A DNA stretch of 64,000 bases, taken from positions 1-64,000 of the forward strand of contig JAJFTK010000082.1 in NCBI GenBank assembly GCA_021372945.1, given 5' to 3'. The notes beneath the pieces were generated by a model, which was not told the origin of the DNA, ran no database searches, and worked only from the letters and a program-made list of their open reading frames with translations. This document shows positions 51,466-61,600 of this stretch, piece by piece (positions within the stretch are counted from its first letter, which is position 1; each line of letters begins with the position of its first letter). Origin of the DNA: Planctomycetaceae bacterium (GTDB taxonomy: Bacteria; Planctomycetota; Phycisphaerae; Sedimentisphaerales; Anaerohalosphaeraceae). The translations under genes and the position numbers were made by a program.

Positions 51466-52788
51466 ATGACTGCTAAAACTGTCAAAATCGGATTGGTCGG
51501 CTATGGTACCATCGGCACGGGTGTTGCCCGGGTCCTATTTGAAAATGCCGACGAAATCTCCGCCCGCACCGGATTTCGGCTGGAACTTTCGCGGGTAGTT
51601 GATACGGACACGCAATCGCCGCGGAAATTCAATTTGCCCGCCGGAATACTCACAAGCGATTTGCAGGCGCTGCTGGCCGACAAGTCGATCGAGATCGCGG
51701 TCGAACTCGTCGGCGGAACCGGCTTTGCCAGGGAGTTGGTGCTCAACCTGCTCCAAAGCGGCAAGCACGTCGTTACCGCCAACAAGGCATTACTAGCCGA
51801 ACATGGGCCCGAACTGTATCATGCGGCGCGCAGTGCAGGCCGCTGTATCGCCTTTGAAGCAAGCTGCTGCGGCGGAATTCCCATTATCTCCGCGCTGCGA
51901 ACCGGGCTTGCGGCCAATCGCATCACGGGCCTTTATGGCATCTTTAATGGGACCTGCAATTACATTCTGACCAATATGACAAATCGAGGAGCGGAGTTCT
52001 GCGAAGCTCTCAAAGAAGCGCAAAAACTCGGCTTCGCCGAGGCCGACCCTGCACTGGATATCAACGGCACAGACACCGCCCACAAGCTGGCGATCCTGTC
52101 AGGACTGGCCTTTAACAGGCCTGTCGGCATGGAAGATATCCATATTGAAGGCATTGAGAACATTGATATTTTCGATATCCGCAGCGGTCAGGAGATGGGG
52201 TACTTGCTCAAGCTTTTGGCCATTGGCGAAAAAATGCCGGATGGCGGCATCTCGCTTCGCGTGCATCCATGCTTCATTTCCGCCGGTTCGCCGCTGGCGC
52301 AGGTCAAGGGCCCGTTCAACGCGGTCAGCCTGTTCGGCAACGCCGTGGGCAACGTGATGTTCTATGGACGCGGCGCCGGGATGATGGCGACCGCCAGCGC
52401 CGTGGCAGCCGATATCATCGAGATCGCGATGGGCAACAGCCAGCGGCTGTTCGAGACGATGCCGATGGCGTCCGGGTCGGTTGAGGGCGCGTTTCGGAGC
52501 ATCGATGAGATCGACAGCCGTTTTTACATCCGCATCATGGCCAAGGACGAGCCGGGCGTGTTTGCCGGCTATGCCCAGATCCTGAGCAATCATCGCATCA
52601 GCATCAGCGGCGCGATCCAACACGAATGGGACGGACCCGACGGCACCGTTCCGGTCGTCATCACGACCCACTCGGCTCCGCAGCGCAATATGAACGCGGC
52701 TCTAAAAGAACTGGAACGGTCGCAAGTGATTTGCGGAAAACCGATCTGCATTCGCATTGTCAATATCCCGGAGGACAACGAATCGTGA
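51466..52788 (+). CDS. hom: Homoserine dehydrogenase
   Basis: Homoserine dehydrogenase reduces aspartate semialdehyde to homoserine for threonine and methionine synthesis. The 440-residue protein has the N-terminal NAD(P)-binding motif GLVGYGTIGTGVARVL, the catalytic region with GTCNYILTNM (active Lys region) and EADPALDINGTDTAHKLAIL, and a C-terminal ACT domain (FYIRIMAKDEPGVFAGYAQIL), expected to sense threonine. There is no fused aspartate kinase. AAGGA precedes the ATG. Its stop overlaps the GTG of the phosphoglycerate-mutase-like gene. Confidence 0.95.
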   Translation: MTAKTVKIGLVGYGTIGTGVARVLFENADEISARTGFRLELSRVVDTDTQSPRKFNLPAGILTSDLQALLADKSIEIAVELVGGTGFARELVLNLLQSGKHVVTANKALLAEHGPELYHAARSAGRCIAFEASCCGGIPIISALRTGLAANRITGLYGIFNGTCNYILTNMTNRGAEFCEALKEAQKLGFAEADPALDINGTDTAHKLAILSGLAFNRPVGMEDIHIEGIENIDIFDIRSGQEMGYLLKLLAIGEKMPDGGISLRVHPCFISAGSPLAQVKGPFNAVSLFGNAVGNVMFYGRGAGMMATASAVAADIIEIAMGNSQRLFETMPMASGSVEGAFRSIDEIDSRFYIRIMAKDEPGVFAGYAQILSNHRISISGAIQHEWDGPDGTVPVVITTHSAPQRNMNAALKELERSQVICGKPICIRIVNIPEDNES

Positions 52789-53978
52789 GCACCAAGTACG
52801 TCATCGTCATACCCGATGGCGCGGCCGACAATCCGCAGGCCTGCTTCAACGGCCAGACAGTCATCGAAGCGGCCGAGACGCCGAATATGGACCGCATCGC
52901 CGCCGACGGCCGCCAGGGGATTTGCCATACGGTGCCGGCGGGAATGAGTCCGGGAAGCGACGTGGCAATGATGAGCCTGTTGGGCTACGACCCGAGACAA
53001 TACTATACCGGCCGGGCCTCCATCGAGGCGGTCGCGCAGGATATTACGCTTGCGCCGGGCGACTGGGTGTTCCGCTGCAACCTGGTGACCACGGCTGACG
53101 GAGCCATGGTGGATCACAGCGCCGGCCACATCTCGACGAAAGAGGCCTCGCCGCTGATCGGCGAGCTGGCCGATGCCATCGCGATCAAAGATGTGAAGTT
53201 CTATCCGGGCGTCAGCTACAGGCACTTGTGCGTCATCAGCGGCCAGGATTTTTCAAAGGTCATGACCCGTCCGCCACACGACTTCATCGGCGAGAAGATC
53301 AGCAAGCTGCTGCCCAAAGGCAAGAATTCCGAGTTTCTCAATGACCTTATTGCCAAGTCGCAGCAGTTATTCATGAATCATCCGATCAATAAGGTTCGCA
53401 AGGACCTGGGCGAAAACCCGGTTTCGTCCATCTGGCTTTGGGGGCAGGGACAGCGCGCGGCGCTGGACCGCTTTGAGAAGAAATACGGCAAGAAAGGCGC
53501 GGCCATCACGGCGGTAGACCTGGTCCGGGGGCTGGCCAAACTGATCGGCTTTGACCTCATCGAGGTCAAAGGCGCAACCGGTTACCTGGACACGAACTTC
53601 GCCGGCAAAGGCGAAGCGGCTATCGCGGCGCTGGACCGCTACGACCTGGTTTTCGTACATGTTGAAGCCCCGGACGAGGCCGGTCACGCGGGCAACCCGT
53701 ATCACAAGAAGCAGGCCATCGAAATGATCGATAAGTTCATTGTCGGCCCGGTCTATGAAGCGCTCAGGACCTATAAGAGTTATCGCATCCTGGTGATGCC
53801 GGATCATCCGACGCCGGTCGAGGAACGCTGTCATATCGGCGAGCCCGTGCCGTTTGCCATCGCGGGCCAGGGCATCAAGGGCGTGCTCCAGAAGCCGTTT
53901 TGCGAACGCAGCAGCTTCGAAGCGGGCTTTGAGATCGACAACGGGCCGGACCTGATGGAGTATTTTTTAAAGGAATGA
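52785..53978 (+). CDS. apgM: ApgM-family phosphoglycerate-mutase-like protein, probable homoserine kinase substitute
   Basis: By sequence this is a cofactor-independent phosphoglycerate mutase of the archaeal (ApgM, alkaline-phosphatase superfamily) type. The 397-residue protein shows D11 in VIVIPDGAADNP, nucleophile S58 in SPGSDVAMMSLLG, and metal ligands in HVEAPDEAGHAG and DHPTPV. The family is often placed behind hom, and has been proposed to replace homoserine kinase (ThrB). The GTGA overlap with hom and the lack of any thrB here favour that role. The GTG at 52785 has GGAGG about 10 bases upstream. Mutase activity remains possible. Confidence 0.85.
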   Translation: MSTKYVIVIPDGAADNPQACFNGQTVIEAAETPNMDRIAADGRQGICHTVPAGMSPGSDVAMMSLLGYDPRQYYTGRASIEAVAQDITLAPGDWVFRCNLVTTADGAMVDHSAGHISTKEASPLIGELADAIAIKDVKFYPGVSYRHLCVISGQDFSKVMTRPPHDFIGEKISKLLPKGKNSEFLNDLIAKSQQLFMNHPINKVRKDLGENPVSSIWLWGQGQRAALDRFEKKYGKKGAAITAVDLVRGLAKLIGFDLIEVKGATGYLDTNFAGKGEAAIAALDRYDLVFVHVEAPDEAGHAGNPYHKKQAIEMIDKFIVGPVYEALRTYKSYRILVMPDHPTPVEERCHIGEPVPFAIAGQGIKGVLQKPFCERSSFEAGFEIDNGPDLMEYFLKE

Positions 53979-54000
53979 TCGTTGACCCGAAAGCGAATTT

Positions 54001-55203
54001 ATGAACGGGGGCCTTATGGTTGTTAGTCGCACATCTGTTGTCGCAATCCTTCTGATCGCCGGCTCCGTGTTTGCCGATACTTTCAGGCACAAAACCAGCG
54101 GCGCGGTTTATACCGGGTACGCATGCGGCAAGGATGTCGATGGCAAGAACCTGGTCATCACTGCCGACAAGGGTCAGTTCCAACTCAACCTGTCCGAGTA
54201 TGACATTGAGTGGAACCAGCAGGGTCGCAACCGCGTGATTTCCGTGCTGCCGATCACGGAAGGGATCGAAAACGAGATCGAAACCAGCGCCTTCGAAGCA
54301 GCGATCGCGGAGGAAGCGGACAAGGGCCCCCTGTACATCATGATCGAAATGGACAGTCCCGGGGGCCGCGTTGACCTGGTAAAGCGGCTGTGCGCGGCGG
54401 TCAGCGGGGTCAAGTACTGCAAAACCGCTGCTTTTATTAAGGGCGGCAAAAACGGGGGCGCTTACTCCGGCGGAGCGGCAGTCTCGCTGGCGTGCGATAA
54501 GATCTACATGGTTTCGGAAACCAGCATCGGCGCCGCCAGCATGATCGCCCAGGCTGACAGCGGAAAAGTGATGGACATGAAAGAGGCGTACGGCGATTCC
54601 GTCGGCGAAAAGTTCAACTCGGCATGGCGCAATTACCTGGCGAGCGTGGCCGAAGAGAACGGCCGTCCCGGCGTGCTGGCCAAGGCAATGGCCGATAAGG
54701 ACGTTGGTGTTTTGGAAGTCAAACGCGACGGCAAGGTCTGCTATACGGACCAGAGCCTGCCGGGTGACCAGGTTGTCAGAACCGTCTGCAAGCAGGGCCA
54801 GCTATTGACGCTGACGGCCAACGATGCCGTAGCGCTGGGGCTGGCCGATGGGATCGTTAAGACGCGACAGGATCTGCTGGTTGAATTGCAGTGCCCGGAT
54901 GCCGTTTTTACGGAGAACGACAAGATCGCCAAGGCCCGCCAGGAACTGGACAAAGTAGTACGCCGCTTCAACAAACTCAGCGAGGCTATCGACCTTAAAC
55001 TGAAGGAATTGGACACCAAATCCGAACGCGGGGCGCTTACCCGCAGTGAGGCCATTCGGGATTTTGAGGTCCTGATCAAAAGCGGCGAAAACCTGCTGAA
55101 ACTCAAGCGTTCGTATCCGGATATTCCTGTCGAGGAAGAACAAATAATCGAGTTAGTGAATATAATAAAAGCAGAACAAGCCTCCGCAAAGGCGATGCGA
55201 TAG
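54001..55203 (+). CDS. Secreted ClpP/crotonase-fold protein A
   Basis: The protein has a signal peptide ending VFA|DTF, a short beta domain (about residues 26-85, DTFRHKTSGAVYTGYACG), a ClpP/NfeD-like serine-protease domain (about 90-290) and a C-terminal coiled coil. The protease domain shows EMDSPGGRVDLVKRL and a nucleophile-like Ser in GGAYSGGAAVSLACDKIYM, then a predicted Lys/Gly region SIGAASM. I cannot confirm the catalytic Lys. Most bacterial relatives are fused to NfeD or are SppA; this one is neither. The start is either ATG at 54001 or 54016. A paralogue follows after 25 bases. Confidence 0.78.
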   Translation: MNGGLMVVSRTSVVAILLIAGSVFADTFRHKTSGAVYTGYACGKDVDGKNLVITADKGQFQLNLSEYDIEWNQQGRNRVISVLPITEGIENEIETSAFEAAIAEEADKGPLYIMIEMDSPGGRVDLVKRLCAAVSGVKYCKTAAFIKGGKNGGAYSGGAAVSLACDKIYMVSETSIGAASMIAQADSGKVMDMKEAYGDSVGEKFNSAWRNYLASVAEENGRPGVLAKAMADKDVGVLEVKRDGKVCYTDQSLPGDQVVRTVCKQGQLLTLTANDAVALGLADGIVKTRQDLLVELQCPDAVFTENDKIAKARQELDKVVRRFNKLSEAIDLKLKELDTKSERGALTRSEAIRDFEVLIKSGENLLKLKRSYPDIPVEEEQIIELVNIIKAEQASAKAMR

Positions 55204-55228
55204 GTGTAAATCTCAAAACGGAGTGACT

Positions 55229-56788
55229 ATGAAAAAAGGAAGCTTTTACGGATTACTGGTTTTGAGCGTTTTGGCATCGACGGGTTTTTCCGATACGTTC
55301 CGCCAAAAGGAGACCGGGCAGACGTTCGATGGGTTCGTCACCCAGAAGACTACGGGGGGTATGACCCGCGTCTATAACAGCAATGAAAAGAAATTCGTCG
55401 CGGTGGACCTTTTGGCTTACGAGGTCACGCGGAACGAAAAGGGACGGCGCGAAACCGTAGTGCTGGTCCCGATCACCAGCCCGGAAACGCTGATGTCGCA
55501 AACCGTCGCCGAACAAATCGCAAAATCGATCGTCGAAGCGTCCAACACCGGGCCGCTGGCGATCCTTCTTGAGATCGATAGTCCCGGCGGCCGCGGCGAG
55601 TATATGAAGATCATCGCTTCGGCGGCGGCACAGACGACCAATTGCCCGGTGGCCGCCTACATTCCGGGCGGCGCATATGGCGGCGCCTTCAGCTCGGCGG
55701 CAGTCATCGCGATGGCCTGCGACAAGATCTTTATCGCGCCGACCGCTTCCATGGGCGCCGTCGGACCGATGATCACCGGCGGCGGCGCAAGCAGCATGGA
55801 CTATGCCGGCTTTATCAGTACGTATTCTCCTTCAACACTGGTCACCTTCAGCACTTATGTCACGGCACTGGCGCAACAGAACAAACGTCCGCCAGTGCTT
55901 GCACGCGGGCTCATTGATAAGAAACTGTCCATTATCGAAGTGACCAATATTAACGGGTCTCATGATTTTATTGAGAAGGATCAGCGTCAGCCGACCCAGA
56001 CGATCGTGCGTACGCTCGCTTCAGGCATGACCGATTATCAACCGGCCGCCGAGGATGAGAAATCCACCGGCGCAGTCGATGTCGCCGGCTCGGTCCTGAA
56101 TCTGACGGCCGAAGAGGCTGTCCGGACCGGAATGGCCGACGAGATCGCCGCTTCGCGAAAAGACGTTCTGGTCGCGATGAACATACCGACCGCTCAATAT
56201 GTTTCGGCACAGGGCATCGACACGACCATCAAGAAATTTACTGCCGCCAAGCGCAACATTGCATCTTCTCTGGCCCAGATCGATCGTCTTGAACAACAGG
56301 CCCAGACCCTGGATACGGATTTGCAGCGAGTACAGGGGCAGCTCAGGACGGGTACGCAGACGCGCGAGATTGATCGAAGCAATCCGACCGCGGAACGCCG
56401 AGTCTATCGGGATACAGATAATTTCAATAACCAATATCCTGAAAGCCGGTATAACACTTATAACCAGGGTCGATCGGCTCGTTATCCTGCATCGACGCGT
56501 GAGAGAGTCACGACGACCGAGCCCCTGCAGAGCCCGGTAACGATCGCCAATCAGCTTGCGGTGGTTTTGAGGGAGGTCATAGGCGAGTACCGCCGGACCA
56601 TCAGCCTGGCCGATCGATGGCCGGGCGGGCTGCCGCAGGAGGTAACGGCAGCCAAGCTCCGCTCAAATCTCGATTCGGCGACGGCTCAGTTGAACAACTT
56701 GTATCGAATGAATACGAATATGGGCACCAATATGAACAATATGAACACGACGCCTGGACCGGGTCGCGGCACGGCTGGAGGTTATTAA
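55229..56788 (+). CDS. Secreted ClpP/crotonase-fold protein B with low-complexity tail
   Basis: This 519-residue paralogue of the previous gene shares its layout: signal peptide (GFS|DTF), beta domain starting DTFRQKETGQTFDGFVTQK, and a ClpP-fold domain with EIDSPGGRGEYMK and a nucleophile-like Ser in GGAFSSAAVIAMACDKI. A coiled coil (AAKRNIASSLAQIDRLEQQA) and a Gln/Asn/Thr/Tyr-rich tail ending in NMNTTPGPGRGTAGGY follow. The ATG at 55229 has GGAG five bases upstream. The two proteins probably assemble together in the envelope; the substrate is unknown. Confidence 0.78.
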   Translation: MKKGSFYGLLVLSVLASTGFSDTFRQKETGQTFDGFVTQKTTGGMTRVYNSNEKKFVAVDLLAYEVTRNEKGRRETVVLVPITSPETLMSQTVAEQIAKSIVEASNTGPLAILLEIDSPGGRGEYMKIIASAAAQTTNCPVAAYIPGGAYGGAFSSAAVIAMACDKIFIAPTASMGAVGPMITGGGASSMDYAGFISTYSPSTLVTFSTYVTALAQQNKRPPVLARGLIDKKLSIIEVTNINGSHDFIEKDQRQPTQTIVRTLASGMTDYQPAAEDEKSTGAVDVAGSVLNLTAEEAVRTGMADEIAASRKDVLVAMNIPTAQYVSAQGIDTTIKKFTAAKRNIASSLAQIDRLEQQAQTLDTDLQRVQGQLRTGTQTREIDRSNPTAERRVYRDTDNFNNQYPESRYNTYNQGRSARYPASTRERVTTTEPLQSPVTIANQLAVVLREVIGEYRRTISLADRWPGGLPQEVTAAKLRSNLDSATAQLNNLYRMNTNMGTNMNNMNTTPGPGRGTAGGY

Positions 56789-56953
56789 TTCGCTACATCT
56801 TGTGGTTTACTGCGGATTGTATTACTAGAATTAGAATAATTTGTTGACGGTTCTATTGTTTTTTCATATCTTGGGGACTTGTCCGCAGGCGAAAATAGGC
56901 CTTTGGACATCTTTATCCGCCGGACCATTCGGTCCGGTACGAGAAAGGTTTTT

Positions 56954-58582
56954 ATGCAAATTGGCCGTTATTCACTGTTATTATCTATCTTGATCGCTAT
57001 GTCCGCCTGCGCACCGCAGCAGAAGGAGCAGCCCGCACCGGCTCTTGACCCGTCCGGCACGATCGGTTCGTTATCGCGCGTTTATGCTGCCGATGCCATC
57101 CAGGTTCGCGGCATTGGAATCGTCGCCGGCCTCAATGGAACCGGTTCATCTGAGTGCCCCGCCGCCATTCGGCAGGAACTGGAAAAATATATCTGGCGGC
57201 AGGTCCCCGACAAAGGAAGCATCAACGCGCGCGCCTTTATTGAAAGTCTCAACACGGCCGTGGTGGAGGTGATCGGCACGATCCGCTTCATGGCCGACAC
57301 AAATACGTTTGACGTCGTCGTTCGCCCTCTGGCAGGTACGCAAACCACCTCGCTGGATGCGGGTTATCTCTATACCGTCGAGTTGAAAGAAATGAGCCGC
57401 CTGGCCAGCATCGATCAATTTAAGCAATACTCGCAAACCATTGCCACGGCTTCGGGCCCCATTTACTCGAATAAGCGGGTTGCCGGGCGGGAAAAGAACT
57501 GGTACGTTATGGGCGGAGGCCAATGCGTCCAGAAGCCTTCCGTCAAGCTGATCCTCAATAAGCCTAATTTTATCGCGGCCAGCGTCATCCGCAACCGCAT
57601 CAATGAACGGTTCGGTCCCAGGACGTGCGTGGCGGTCTCGGACTCCGAATGCACGCTGTACTTTCCAGTGCGCTATCAAACAGAGAAAACGCGGTTTATC
57701 GAAATCGTGAATTCGCTGCTTCTTTCTGAAAAGGATGAACTGCGTCAAGACCGCATTGTCGCCGCTATTGATCAGCTCGTCCGCGAACCCAACAAGGTGC
57801 AGGCCGCAACGATCCTTGAAGGCGTCGGCAAGACGGCGCTGGATGAATTGTCGCCGCTGTTGAAACACCCGGATGCCGGCGTGCGTTTTCAGGCGGCCCG
57901 CTGCATGCTGAACCTCGGCAGCAACGAGCCGGTGGAGTGCCTGCGTTCCATTGTGACCAATACGGGCAGTCCCTACCGGCTCGAAGCCATCCGCTGCCTG
58001 GGGGCCAACGCCCGGATCCGTGATACGCGGCCGCTTCTGATGAGCCTGTTATCCGAGGAGAACCTGGACATCCGGCTGACCGCTTACGAGATGTTGGAAC
58101 GGATGGAAAGCCCGGTGGTGATGCGCAAAAAAGTGGGCGGCGGCAATTTCACCGTGGATAGCGTCCTTTGCGACGGCCCCAAGATGATCTATGTTTACCA
58201 GAAGGACCAGCCGCGGATCGTCCTGTTCGGCTGCCCGATCCAGTGCACCAGGGATCTTTTTATACAATCGGATGACAAGAGCATTACCCTGAACGCCAAG
58301 CCAGGCGACCCGTACATTTCGGTTTCGCGCAAGCACCCAAGCCGGCCGCGTGTGATCGGCCCGATCAACTCCAGTTTTGATGTCGCCCTGCTGATCGAAA
58401 CGCTCGGCGAAATGCCTGAAAGAGACAAAAATACCGCATTGCGGCCCGGCCTGGCCGTTCACTATGCCGAGATCGTGCCGCTGCTTGCGAAAATGTGCAG
58501 CGCCAACGCCATTGGCGCCAAATTCATCGCCGGACCGGAATTCGAAGTTCCAATACAGAATTCCGCCCCGTCCAGCCGATAA
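56954..58582 (+). CDS. FlgI-like lipoprotein with HEAT repeats
   Basis: The protein has a lipoprotein signal (AMSAC, C19). Residues of about 40-280 match the FlgI flagellar P-ring fold: RGIGIVAGLNGTGSS, VDIIVRPLAG-type FDVVVRPLAGTQTTSLDAG, and the FlgI-typical VIRNRINERFG. HEAT-like repeats (PDAGVRFQAARCMLNLG and later) and a C-terminal domain follow. True FlgI is a soluble periplasmic protein of about 370 residues; this one is lipid-anchored and larger, and no flagellar genes are near. It is likely an envelope protein that reuses the FlgI fold. The ATG at 56954 has AAAGG five bases before it. Confidence 0.75.
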   Translation: MQIGRYSLLLSILIAMSACAPQQKEQPAPALDPSGTIGSLSRVYAADAIQVRGIGIVAGLNGTGSSECPAAIRQELEKYIWRQVPDKGSINARAFIESLNTAVVEVIGTIRFMADTNTFDVVVRPLAGTQTTSLDAGYLYTVELKEMSRLASIDQFKQYSQTIATASGPIYSNKRVAGREKNWYVMGGGQCVQKPSVKLILNKPNFIAASVIRNRINERFGPRTCVAVSDSECTLYFPVRYQTEKTRFIEIVNSLLLSEKDELRQDRIVAAIDQLVREPNKVQAATILEGVGKTALDELSPLLKHPDAGVRFQAARCMLNLGSNEPVECLRSIVTNTGSPYRLEAIRCLGANARIRDTRPLLMSLLSEENLDIRLTAYEMLERMESPVVMRKKVGGGNFTVDSVLCDGPKMIYVYQKDQPRIVLFGCPIQCTRDLFIQSDDKSITLNAKPGDPYISVSRKHPSRPRVIGPINSSFDVALLIETLGEMPERDKNTALRPGLAVHYAEIVPLLAKMCSANAIGAKFIAGPEFEVPIQNSAPSSR

Positions 58583-58627
58583 AAAAGGAATCATTCATAG
58601 TAAGGATGCTAACCATTAGAGGGATCG

Positions 58628-61600
58628 ATGAAACTTGAAAAGATCATCATCAACGGCTTTAAGAGCTTCGCCGACAAAACAGAATTAGCGATCAGCCAAC
58701 CCATCACCGCGATCGTCGGGCCCAATGGCTGCGGCAAGAGCAACGTGGTTGATTCCATCAAGTGGGTCCTGGGCAACCAGAGTCCGAAAGCGCTTCGCAG
58801 CGGCCAGATGGCCGACGTCATTTTCAGCGGGTGCAGCAGCCGCAAACCCAGCGGCCTGGCGGAGGTCGGCTTGTTCTTTTCCGACGTGCGCGGGCTGGGG
58901 CTGGAACAGGATGAACTGCAGATCACGCGCAGGCTCTTTCGCAACGGCGAAAGTGAATACCTCATCAACGGCAAGGCCTGCCGCCTGAAGGACATCCGCG
59001 AGCTGTTCATGGATACCGGTGTCGGCGTCAGCGCGTATTCCATCATCGAGCAGGGCCAGATCGATCAATTGCTCAAGGCCTCGACAGTTGACCGGCGCGT
59101 CATTTTCGAAGAGGCCGCCGGCATCAGCAAGTACAAGGCCCACAAGAAAGAAACTCTTCGCAAGCTGGAACGTACGGAACAAAACCTGCTTCGCCTTGCC
59201 GACATCGTCAACGAGGTCCAAAAGCAGCTCCGCAGCATCAAGCTGCAGGCGGGAAAGGCCCGTAATTACCTTGAGTACAGCCAGCGTCTGAAGGAACTGC
59301 GGGTCAATTACTCGCTGTCCGAGTATGACCGCGTCATTACCCAGCGCAACGAGAAAACATCTTCGCTGAACGATTGGAAGGACCGGTTCGGCGAAACGGC
59401 CGCGATCACGGGCCGCTGCGACGCGGCGGTGAGCGAACTGTCGGCCGCCCTGCTGGAGACCGAAGGCCAGATCAGCCATTGGGACGGCATGCTGATCTCG
59501 GCCCGCAGCCGCATCGAACAGCAGAACGAACGCATTGGTTTTCTCAATAACCGCATCAAGGAATTGAAGAACCGCAAGGTCATCGCCGGCGAACAGGTTT
59601 CAAAACTTACCGCGCAGATGAACCAGTTGGCCGCGCAGCTTCACACGCTTCAGGAAAATGTCACCGGCCTGGCGCAAACGGTAGAATCAAAAACGGCAGA
59701 GTTGGGCCGCTCGCAGGAAGCGATCGCTCAAATCAACTCCGCCTGTATTGACCTGGAGGCGCAGCTCGAAGACGAAAAATCCGGGATCATCGATATTGTT
59801 CGGCGTACGGCTCAACTGCATAACGAGATCCAGAGCCTCAGCAGCTACCGGGACAACCTGGCCGGACGCAAAATGCGGCTTTCCGGCAAGGCCCAGGAAA
59901 CCGCGCAGCAGCTTTCGAGCTGGCTGACGGAAAAGGCGCAGCAGCAGGCCAAGCTGGAGGATGTCCGCGCCGTGCTGTCAGAACTGCAAAACGGCCTGGA
60001 CGGCAAACGCGCCGAGATGGAGGGGATCGGAGACCAGCGCGGCCGGCTCATGGAAACCTGCGCCTCGATCAAGGAGCAGCGCAGTGCCGCGGCCAGCGAG
60101 TTGAACGTGCTCAGCGACATGGAGGCCCGTCGACAGGGACTCAATAAGACGCTTATCGCTATTCTCAATAGCCCGTCGGATAAGAAAGATTACGTGGAAG
60201 GCATTCTCGCTGACGTGATCAGCGCAGAGCCGCAGGACGCCGCCGCGGTCGAAGCGGCGCTGGAAGGCATGACCGATGCCCTGCTGGTCAACAGCACCGG
60301 CAGCTTCCTGGCGGACCGCTCGATCCACGAACGCCTTGACAGCCGCATTCGCGTGATCTGCATGGACCGGATCGCACCGTTCTGCGACAGCCTCGATGTG
60401 TCTGACGAGCCCGGGATCCTCGGCCGGCTGATCGAAAAAGTACGCTATGAAAACCGATTCAGCCCATTGGTATGGAGCCTGCTGGGGAACGTGCTGCTGG
60501 TCGATTCGCTGGATACGGCGATCCGTGTGAGCCGTCGATTGGATTCTTCTTACCGCTACGTCACGCCAGAGGGCCAGGTTTTTTCGGAAGGCCGCATGCT
60601 CAATGTCGGGCCGGTCGGCCGCAAAACGGGCCTGATCTCCCGCAAGAGCCGCATTCAGCAGCTCCAGGGCATCGTGGACGAACTTAATCATCAGATCCGA
60701 GCCACTGAAGAGACGCTGCTGCAGACCGAGCAGAAGAACGAACACCTGGCGGTCCTGTGCAAAGAGCTTCGCACCAGCATCTATGAAGCCAATACCGAGA
60801 AGGTTGACGCCGAATCGCGACTCAAAGTGCTGGAAGAAACTATTCGCCGGCTGAAGGAAGAACAGCCGGTCATCTCCGGCGAGATCGACATCCTGGAACA
60901 GGAGATTCAGCAATCCGTCCAAAAGGAACATTCTTCGCAGCTCAAGCTCGATGAACTCGAGCAGATCAACAACCAGCGCAACGAACACATTCGTCAGCTT
61001 CAATCGCGGTTTGAAGAGCAGCGGCAGATCCAGCGGTCGCGAGCGGCCGAACTGACGGAACTGCGGGTGCAGCTTGGACAACTTCAAGAGCAGCAAAAGT
61101 CGCTGCATCAGCAGATCGCTTCGGTTCAGAGCCAGCAGCATCACGGTCGCGTCAGCATCGAATCTTCGCGGACGGAAGTGCTCGCCTGCGACGAACAGAT
61201 CGAGCAAACCGAACGCAACATCCTGGCCGCCGAGTCCCGCATTTCCGAATTGTACATGGAAAAGGAGCAGACGCAGAAGACTAGCGTCGAACTGCACCAG
61301 AAGGTCAAGGACCTGCACGAACAACGGAACACAAACCAGGAAATGCTGCGGGTTCACCGCGCAAAGCAGGACCAGATCGAACAGCAGATCCACCAGCTTG
61401 AACTGGAGCTGAGTCAACTGCAGGTCAAGGAAGAGGACCTGGTGCTCCGCGTCAGGGATGATCTGTCGATCGACCTGGCGCAGGCGTATTCGAGTTACCA
61501 GCAGCAGGATATCGATTGGAACCAGGTGCGTGACGAGATCGCGGACCTTCGCGGCAAGATCGAGCGGCTGGGCAATGTCAACGTGGACGCCATCGACCAG

